DNA of 8,996 bases from Candidatus Thorarchaeota archaeon (lineage in GTDB: Archaea; Asgardarchaeota; Thorarchaeia; Thorarchaeales; Thorarchaeaceae). Below, piece after piece: positions 1 through 4,902 of this stretch. The translations under genes and the position numbers were made by a program. The notes under the pieces are model-generated. The model had not been told where the DNA came from and did not search any database. It saw only the letters and a program-made list of their open reading frames with translations. Within the stretch, counting starts at the first letter, position 1. Each line of letters begins with the position of its first letter. The stretch is taken from contig JAEORI010000002.1 in assembly GCA_016840965.1 (NCBI GenBank), forward strand, positions 1-8,996. Direction: 5' to 3'.

Positions 1-3
1 AAG

Positions 4-10
4 CTTATAT
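4..10 (+). promoter_or_regulatory. Candidate TATA box for atpC-atpK
   Basis: CTTATAT lies about 55-60 nt before the atpC start codon and resembles the archaeal TATA consensus (YTTATATA). A transcription start about 25 nt downstream would fall near position 35 and give a leader of about 30 nt. It sits at the very edge of the window, so the upstream BRE element cannot be judged. Motif match only. Confidence 0.35.
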
Positions 11-64
11 CGTGCATACTTTGTCTGTCCGTAGTCCTCATCAGATTGTGAAGAGAAGAATTCA

Positions 65-1129
65 ATGATGGCCTCAAGATCTGCAAATGAATACGGCTTT
101 GTCAATGCGAGGATTCGAGGTATGAAGTCTCGTTTTCTTACTGTTGGCAATTATGAGAGTTTACTTTCGAGTGGCAGCTATGAGGACTTCATCAAGATTC
201 TCTCAGGAACTTACTATGGTCAAATCATCAGTAGAGACTCGACCACAAGTAGACCTAGTCCTGAAGAACTAGCGCTTATCCTGTCCCGTGACTTTGCCTC
301 TGTGAGCACGAATCTCTCTCGTACACTCACTGGAAAGGTTCGAGCGTTCACCAACACCTACCTCGAGATGTTCATGGCGGAAAGTGTGAAGTCGATAATT
401 CGAGGAGTCCACGTTGGTCTTGAAAAGGATGAGATTTTACGATTTGCAGTTCCTCAGACTCCAGAACAAGCGGCACTTTTTGAATTACTGGTGGATGCTG
501 GTTCAGTCAGCAAGCTGATTGACTTTCTTCCCTACTGGGATCTCAGAGTAGCTTTATTGACTAGACTTCCGAGCTATGAGGAATTCAACTCGACAGCTCC
601 CCTTGAGGTAGCAATTGAAGAATGGTATCTCAAGAAAGTCCTGGAGGCACTCAAAGAATTCTCAGATGAAGAGGCAAAACGAGTTCTTGATATCCTAGTA
701 TCTCGAGTGATTCTACGGAATGCCTTGACTGCTCTTCGAGCTGTTATTCTTCAACTCGAACCACGTGCGCTAGAACAATCATTGATTAGATTTGCTAAAG
801 CACGAGAGTTTACAGATTCTCTCAAGTCTGTGAACACCTGGCGAGATGTAATAGCAAAGTTGGACGCAACTCGTTTTGGTCAGTTTGGTGGAAGGATTGC
901 TAGGCTTTACGAAGAAAATGAAGATCTTTCAGATGTTGAGCTGGCAATCGAGGACTATATAGCTCAAAGAGTGAAACAACAGCTGACAGCATTTCCATTT
1001 CACCTCGGAACAATCATCGGATTTTTCAACTTGAAATACTACGAAGTTAGAAACATCCGCTCGATTGCTGTTGGAGTGGAAAGAGGCCAGTCTGCTGAAA
1101 ATATTAGGAAAATGATTATAATCTGGTGA
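65..1129 (+). CDS. atpC: A-type ATP synthase subunit C (central-stalk / V-type subunit d-like)
   Basis: Subunit C is the funnel-shaped socket that joins the rotating shaft (subunits D and F) to the proteolipid ring of the archaeal ATP synthase, on the cytoplasmic face of the membrane. The 354 residues fit the family length of about 350. They are mostly helical and have no membrane segment. Family hallmarks seen here are the N-terminal YGFVNARIRGMKSRFL followed by helical repeats, and the C-terminal FNLKYYEVRNIRSIAVG with a trailing R-G...IR, matching the usual 'E..N.R.I..G' ending of V-type d/C subunits. Two adjacent ATG codons (65 and 68) are possible starts. The upstream purine-rich GAAGAGAAG is only a weak SD, so the choice between them is open. 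The stop overlaps the beginning of the longest atpK reading frame, and the two genes are probably co-transcribed. Subunit F, which often follows C in archaea, is not here; K follows instead. Confidence 0.93.
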   Translation: MMASRSANEYGFVNARIRGMKSRFLTVGNYESLLSSGSYEDFIKILSGTYYGQIISRDSTTSRPSPEELALILSRDFASVSTNLSRTLTGKVRAFTNTYLEMFMAESVKSIIRGVHVGLEKDEILRFAVPQTPEQAALFELLVDAGSVSKLIDFLPYWDLRVALLTRLPSYEEFNSTAPLEVAIEEWYLKKVLEALKEFSDEEAKRVLDILVSRVILRNALTALRAVILQLEPRALEQSLIRFAKAREFTDSLKSVNTWRDVIAKLDATRFGQFGGRIARLYEENEDLSDVELAIEDYIAQRVKQQLTAFPFHLGTIIGFFNLKYYEVRNIRSIAVGVERGQSAENIRKMIIIW

Positions 1130-1149
1130 GATTTGGAGGAAACGATCAC

Positions 1150-1554
1150 ATGAAAATCGACAATCAAATCAAGTTCATGGCCATGATGTTGATGGGTCTG
1201 GTGCTAGCAACACTAGCAGTATTTGCAATATCTGTGGCCGACGCTTCAACGGTTCTGAGAGCGCTAGGCGTACCAGTTGATAGAGGATTTGTGCCTGCTC
1301 AGTTAGCCGATGGGAACGGTTGGGCTATTCTAGGTCTTGGAATAGGTGCTGGTCTTGCCCTTGGTCTAGCTGGAATAGGTGCTGGTCTTGGAATGGGTAC
1401 TGCCTCGGCAGCAGCACTCGGAGCCATCACTGAGAAACCTGAAACTTTCGGAAAGAGTATTCTATACGTAGTATTCATCGAGGCTGTAGCTATCTACGGT
1501 TTTGTTATTGCATTCCTTCTTGTAGGATACATTCCGACATTAATTGGTCATTAG
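1150..1554 (+). CDS. atpK: A-type ATP synthase subunit K (proteolipid, rotor c-ring)
   Basis: This is the membrane proteolipid whose copies form the ion-translocating rotor ring. From ATG 1150 it is 134 residues. A GTG at 1126 overlapping the atpC stop would add eight residues, but GGAGG at 1135-1139, 10 nt before ATG 1150, decides the start. Residues 8-32 form a hydrophobic N-terminal segment ending A-D-A/S, which looks like a cleavable signal peptide. A 25-residue linker follows, then a glycine-rich helix (58-83, GIGAGLALGLAGIGAGLG), a polar loop TEKPET (94-99) and a second helix (102-127) with the essential carboxylate Glu111 in FIEAVAIYG. The mature form would be a two-helix hairpin with both ends outside, which agrees with signal-peptide processing. 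Family Na+-binding rings use a P-E-T-Q-like motif. Here P, T and Q are absent around Glu111 and no Gln lies in the first helix, so proton coupling is inferred. Confidence 0.93.
   Translation: MKIDNQIKFMAMMLMGLVLATLAVFAISVADASTVLRALGVPVDRGFVPAQLADGNGWAILGLGIGAGLALGLAGIGAGLGMGTASAAALGAITEKPETFGKSILYVVFIEAVAIYGFVIAFLLVGYIPTLIGH
1338..1390 (+). repeat. Exact 20-bp direct repeat inside atpK
   Basis: The 20-mer tggaataggtgctggtcttg occurs at 1338-1357 and again, without mismatch, at 1371-1390, an offset of 33 bp or 11 codons. Both copies are read in the same frame and encode GIGAGL (residues 64-69 and 75-80) in the glycine-packed first ring helix. Identity at synonymous positions goes beyond what the protein motif requires and suggests a fairly recent in-frame duplication or conversion. 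Confidence 0.85.
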
Positions 1555-1571
1555 AACGACATAGAGAAACT

Positions 1572-1598
1572 AGTAGAGGTGATCTTCCTCCCTCTACT
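1572..1598. terminator. Inverted repeat between convergent atpK and atpE, candidate bidirectional terminator
   Basis: AGTAGAGG (1572-1579) and CCTCTACT (1591-1598) form a perfect 8-bp stem with an 11-nt loop, just past the atpK stop and overlapping the atpE stop codon. On the + strand it is followed by a pyrimidine-rich CTTTCCTCTCTT tract. Read on the - strand it is followed by TAGTTTCTC. Archaeal termination depends mainly on T-rich tracts, so the hairpin may serve instead for 3'-end protection of the two convergent mRNAs. Confidence 0.5.
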
Positions 1599-2223
1599 CT
1601 TTCCTCTCTTCAGTACCGAATAGGATTGTTGAAATAGCATCCCGTATCTCACTCTCGAAGCGTTCTAGCCGTGCTTCGAATGTGTTGTCAACCCATCTAG
1701 TAGAATCCTTGTTCCGCACAATTGCCCCGCCCAATGCGCGTACTTCTTCTTTTGAGATACTTAGTTTTGATCTCTTACCAGTCGCTTTAGCAACAGCTGT
1801 TTCTACCGTCTTTAAGTCCACATGAGTTGCATGTCCCTTTGGTATCACAATCTCTAGTTCTGGTTCTTCAAGCGAGGCTGCTGCATCTACAATCAACTTC
1901 TCGAGTGTCTTGTCGTACGTCTTCTTTTTCACCAAATCTTCAAGATGCTTTCTTGCTGATGCCATGACATTTTCTATCAGGGTTTCTTTCGCCTCAAGTA
2001 GTTGATACTTTGACTTGAGTTTAGCACTTGCTTCATATCTAGAAACTTCTGCGTTCGCCTCTATCTCAGCTTTGCCAGTGATTGATTCCGTGACTGCTTT
2101 TGCCTTTGCCCGTGCATCCTTTAGCTTCTTCTGTTTCTGTGCCTCTGCTTCAGAAAGAATCTCCTTCTCTTTTTCAGCTGTTCTCGAATTGATGATTTCA
2201 ATTATGTTTGTGAGTCCACTCAT
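1594..2223 (-). CDS. atpE: A-type ATP synthase subunit E (peripheral stalk)
   Basis: Subunit E pairs with subunit H to form the long coiled-coil peripheral stalk that holds the A3B3 catalytic head against rotation and anchors it to subunit I. The 209 residues are near family length. Residues 1-100 are a continuous Ala/Glu/Lys-rich helix without proline, as expected for the coiled coil. From about residue 104 a compact C-terminal domain follows, ending with VDNTFEARLER (178-188) and ISTILFG, the signature of V/A-type E subunits that binds the top of subunit B. The start is supported by GGAGG 9 nt upstream. It lies 4 nt downstream of the atpH stop, so the pair is a tight two-gene unit on the minus strand. 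In the usual archaeal layout E sits between K and C on the same strand; here it is inverted relative to both. Confidence 0.94.
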   Translation of the reverse strand: MSGLTNIIEIINSRTAEKEKEILSEAEAQKQKKLKDARAKAKAVTESITGKAEIEANAEVSRYEASAKLKSKYQLLEAKETLIENVMASARKHLEDLVKKKTYDKTLEKLIVDAAASLEEPELEIVIPKGHATHVDLKTVETAVAKATGKRSKLSISKEEVRALGGAIVRNKDSTRWVDNTFEARLERFESEIRDAISTILFGTEERKE

Positions 2224-2227
2224 GATT

Positions 2228-2551
2228 TTATGCCTCCCCCAATAAGATCTTCATAACTGCTTGATAGGCTCTGTCCTGCTTCTTTTGAGCGGTTTCTTGC
2301 ATTTTCTTGATTTTCTTCTCCGTTTCTTTAAAAACTGAGGATTCAATCTCAACTTTTCTGCTCTCTATCTCACTGAGCATTCTTGTAGCAGAGTCTTTTG
2401 CTTCTCTCTCAGCAGCCTCGATAATCATTTTCGCTTCATCGTCCGCGTCATCTTGGATTTTACGCGCTTTCTTCTGAGCCTCGTCAATTCTCTTTTTGGC
2501 TGCTATCTCAGTTTCATGAATCTGATCAATTTCATCATGTGCTGTACTCAT
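2228..2551 (-). CDS. atpH: A-type ATP synthase subunit H (peripheral stalk, G-like)
   Basis: This is a 107-residue, almost entirely helical and highly charged protein with long Glu/Lys/Ala heptad-like stretches (for example EIAAKKRIDEAQKKARK) and no membrane segment. That is the size and composition of archaeal subunit H, the partner of subunit E in the peripheral stalk. The assignment rests on length, coiled-coil character and strict adjacency to atpE and atpI, because the family has few invariant residues. Two ATGs are possible. ATG 2551 has GAGG at 2562-2559 with 7-nt spacing, while ATG 2557 would be only 1 nt from it, so 2551 is chosen. The gene is first in the atpH-atpE unit and diverges from atpI. 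Confidence 0.88.
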   Translation of the reverse strand: MSTAHDEIDQIHETEIAAKKRIDEAQKKARKIQDDADDEAKMIIEAAEREAKDSATRMLSEIESRKVEIESSVFKETEKKIKKMQETAQKKQDRAYQAVMKILLGEA

Positions 2552-2602
2552 GATCATTCCTCAAAGTACACGGGTATTAGTTCCACACCGATACCATCCC
2601 CC

Positions 2603-2608
2603 TTTAAA
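2603..2608. promoter_or_regulatory. Palindromic TATA-like element between divergent atpH and atpI
   Basis: TTTAAA, with CCCCC on its left and GATTAAT on its right, lies between the divergent genes. It is self-complementary and can therefore be read as a TATA element in both directions. For atpH it would place the RNA start near 2578, giving a leader of about 27 nt. For atpI it would place the start near 2632, giving a leader of about 95 nt. Other + strand TATA-like strings exist (TTATTTAG at 2631, TATAAAG at 2673-2679), so the atpI promoter is not settled. Confidence 0.4.
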
Positions 2609-2677
2609 GATTAATGTCAGCCCGTAAAGGTTATTTAGAGCATGGGAAGCATCTCGTGATTACACAGCTCGGTATAA

Positions 2678-2715
2678 AGTGCCACGAGGTGCCGCATACC
2701 TGTGCCTGTGGCACT
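2678..2715 (+). promoter_or_regulatory. Hairpin in the atpI leader, ending directly at the SD
   Basis: AGTGCCAC (2678-2685) and GTGGCACT (2708-2715) are an exact 8-bp inverted repeat. Inside it AGGT (2687-2690) pairs with ACCT (2698-2701) to extend the stem. A competing short hairpin, GTGCC-TGT-GGCAC (2702-2714), uses the same right arm. The right arm touches GGTGA (2716-2720), the SD of atpI. The two mutually exclusive foldings beside the ribosome site suggest translational control, but no known riboswitch class is recognised. Confidence 0.5.
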
Positions 2716-2727
2716 GGTGATGATACA

Positions 2728-4887
2728 ATGAATCTTCGAATGAGTCCTGAAAAAATGGTTGTAGCAAAGGTCGTATCTCACAAAGATTTCGAGAGACCTG
2801 TCTTGAAATCAATAGAGGAGTTCTCGCTCTTTGAATTCATTGATGTTCGACGTCAAGCAGGAATAGTTGATGTGAAACGGACTCGTGAAGAAGAGACTGT
2901 TTATGTCGCTCTTGAACGATTGACAAAAGTCCTTGAGTCATTAGAGATAGACTATACAAAGCGGACTGGCCAATATACTGAGGTGGAGGATACAACACTT
3001 CGTAATTCACTCAATCTCGCTTCAGAGGTCATCACTGCTGTCGAAGCAGAGGTTCTTGATATTGACTCCAAGACGACAATAGCTCGTCTAGAAATGGAAC
3101 GTCAGAGAGGAATTGCGGATGTTGCAATGTCTCTGGAGCCCCTTGGCGTAGATCCGAGTTTGATTGGCACTACTGACTACACATTCACCACAGCCGGCAT
3201 CATTCCATCAGGAAGAGAGTCAGAGCTTGAATGGAGTATCAACGAAGTCACTGAAGGTGCCTTCACAATTGGTCGAATGCCCTTGAAAAGAGGGGGGGCT
3301 GCATGTGTCATAGCTGTGCCTGTTGAATTGAAAGATGCAGTCGAGCGTATTCTATCAGCTATGCAGTTCGAAGCCTTTGCAATACCTGAGGACTCGGCTG
3401 GTAAACCTGAACAGATTGTTGAGGGTGCTGAAATCAAGATTACTGAATTGAAACAGGAGATAGACCAACTCGATAAGAGGAAGGAGCACATCGCACTTGA
3501 GTGGGGTCAACGAATCCTAGCTGCATGGGAAACCCTTGACATTGAGCGAAAGAGGATAGACATCAAGAGCTACATTGTATATACTGAACAGGCTATCAAA
3601 ATGTGGGGCTGGATTCCTAAAGGGAAGGAGGAGAAGCTAGAATCTATTCTCCGTGAAAACGTGGGCCCAGCTCTTGAAGTGACCTTTGATGAACCTGACT
3701 TCGCTGAGGTCGAAGCACCGACTTACATATCCAATCCGTCATTCATGAAACCGACAGAAGATGTTGTCAAAGCATTTGGGATTCCCTCTCGTCATGATCT
3801 CGACCCAACGAAGTTCATGGCGCTCTCATTCCCATTGATTTTCGGTCTGGTGTTCTCAGATGTTGGGCAAGGATTCCTAATATTCCTCATTGGCTATGCG
3901 GCTCTGAGAGCAAACAAGAAAGGGCAGGACTGGGGGTCAATTCTTGGGTATGTTCAGAACGGTGCCCAAGGTCTAATGTTGATGGGCATTTTTTCCATCA
4001 TAGGCGGCTTCTTGTTTGGAAGCATATTTGGTGCAGAAACCGTCATCGAACCGCTGTGGCCAATCTTTGCTCATGCCGATCCAAACCGTGCGACACACAT
4101 GCTCAAGCTCTCGATTGAGGTGGGAGTCATCCATATTTCGTTGGGCATTATCTTAAGTCTGTATAATGAACTTAAGCATAAGAACCGAAGAAAATCATTG
4201 ATTGCTATTTCATACCTCTGGCTATATCTAGGATTCATCAACCTCCTATTTGGTGTGAGCTATAACAGTATTGGCAGCTGGTTCTCAGCGACTGGTACTG
4301 TATCCCTATGGCTTCCAATCATTGGTATTGGATATGGTACTGGAACACACAACCCATTCTATCCTGTTCTCCCAATAGCGCCGATGATGTTCACCATCGT
4401 GATGTTCATCATTCCACTTGTTATCATGTTGGTTTCTTCACTCATGGGTGGTATGGACGGCGTTGTGTATTTCTTAGAATACATCATCGGAATGATCAGT
4501 CACACAGTCAGCTACGCACGTATCTTTGCACTGAACACTGTGCACATCATTCTTAGTAGTGTGTTCATCTCATTGCCTGCAATCTTCGTCATCTACTTCC
4601 CTGCGTTCTCATTGTTTGGAGTTGAGATAATTCCTCATGAGGTACACACCCTGCATTACACAGGGACTCCCTACATGCCATTTCTTGGAGCATTTATTGG
4701 TACCCTGATTGTAGGGATTCTCGAAGGTCTGCTTGGGTTCATGCACACACTTAGGCTTCACTTTGTAGAGTGGTTTAGCAAATTCTACCATGCAGGTGGT
4801 ATTGAGTTCCAACCATTCCGAGTAAAACGCCTGCATACCGTTAAAGCCGCTCAACAAGCTGTTGCAGCAAATATTACAGTATCATGA
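2728..4887 (+). CDS. atpI: A-type ATP synthase subunit I (stator membrane subunit, V-type a-like)
   Basis: Subunit I forms the two aqueous half-channels beside the proteolipid ring and anchors the peripheral stalks. From ATG 2728 it is 719 residues. A soluble, coiled-coil-rich cytoplasmic half (1 to about 357) is followed by a membrane half with about seven or eight hydrophobic helices. Family landmarks are DPTKFMALSFPLIFGLVFSD-GQG at the first helix, Arg598 in SHTVSYARIFAL (the essential helix-7 arginine that faces the rotor carboxylate) and Arg676 in MHTLRLHFVEWFSKFYH near the C-terminus. The frame is open back to an ATG at 2614, but those 38 extra residues do not resemble the family and that ATG has no SD. 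ATG 2728 has GGTGA 7 nt upstream and begins MNLRMSPEKM, typical of subunit I. ATG 2740 is an alternative. The gene stands alone on its strand. Confidence 0.95.
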   Translation: MNLRMSPEKMVVAKVVSHKDFERPVLKSIEEFSLFEFIDVRRQAGIVDVKRTREEETVYVALERLTKVLESLEIDYTKRTGQYTEVEDTTLRNSLNLASEVITAVEAEVLDIDSKTTIARLEMERQRGIADVAMSLEPLGVDPSLIGTTDYTFTTAGIIPSGRESELEWSINEVTEGAFTIGRMPLKRGGAACVIAVPVELKDAVERILSAMQFEAFAIPEDSAGKPEQIVEGAEIKITELKQEIDQLDKRKEHIALEWGQRILAAWETLDIERKRIDIKSYIVYTEQAIKMWGWIPKGKEEKLESILRENVGPALEVTFDEPDFAEVEAPTYISNPSFMKPTEDVVKAFGIPSRHDLDPTKFMALSFPLIFGLVFSDVGQGFLIFLIGYAALRANKKGQDWGSILGYVQNGAQGLMLMGIFSIIGGFLFGSIFGAETVIEPLWPIFAHADPNRATHMLKLSIEVGVIHISLGIILSLYNELKHKNRRKSLIAISYLWLYLGFINLLFGVSYNSIGSWFSATGTVSLWLPIIGIGYGTGTHNPFYPVLPIAPMMFTIVMFIIPLVIMLVSSLMGGMDGVVYFLEYIIGMISHTVSYARIFALNTVHIILSSVFISLPAIFVIYFPAFSLFGVEIIPHEVHTLHYTGTPYMPFLGAFIGTLIVGILEGLLGFMHTLRLHFVEWFSKFYHAGGIEFQPFRVKRLHTVKAAQQAVAANITVS

Positions 4888-4902
4888 CCGCCAATCAATA
4901 TG

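Noticed and set aside
1..6. HindIII site AAGCTT at the first base as a biological feature
   Set aside because: A six-base site is common by chance; it may mark a cloning end but carries no biological information. Another AAGCTT-like string occurs near 7287.
2015..2245. Open frame on + strand opposite atpE
   Set aside because: Lies antisense to the coiled-coil part of atpE; Phe/Ser/Ala-rich product typical of the mirror of a Glu/Lys/Ala-rich gene.
2614..2727. ATG 2614 as the atpI start
   Set aside because: No SD, lies only a few nt from the TATA-like TTTAAA, and its residues do not match subunit I N-termini; GGTGA before ATG 2728 is better.
3290..3298. Run of seven G within atpI as a possible frameshift error
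   Set aside because: The frame and the family alignment landmarks continue unbroken on both sides.
3177..3491. Open frame on - strand inside atpI
   Set aside because: Fully inside a well-supported gene, with Ser/Ile-rich shadow composition and no supporting SD or context.
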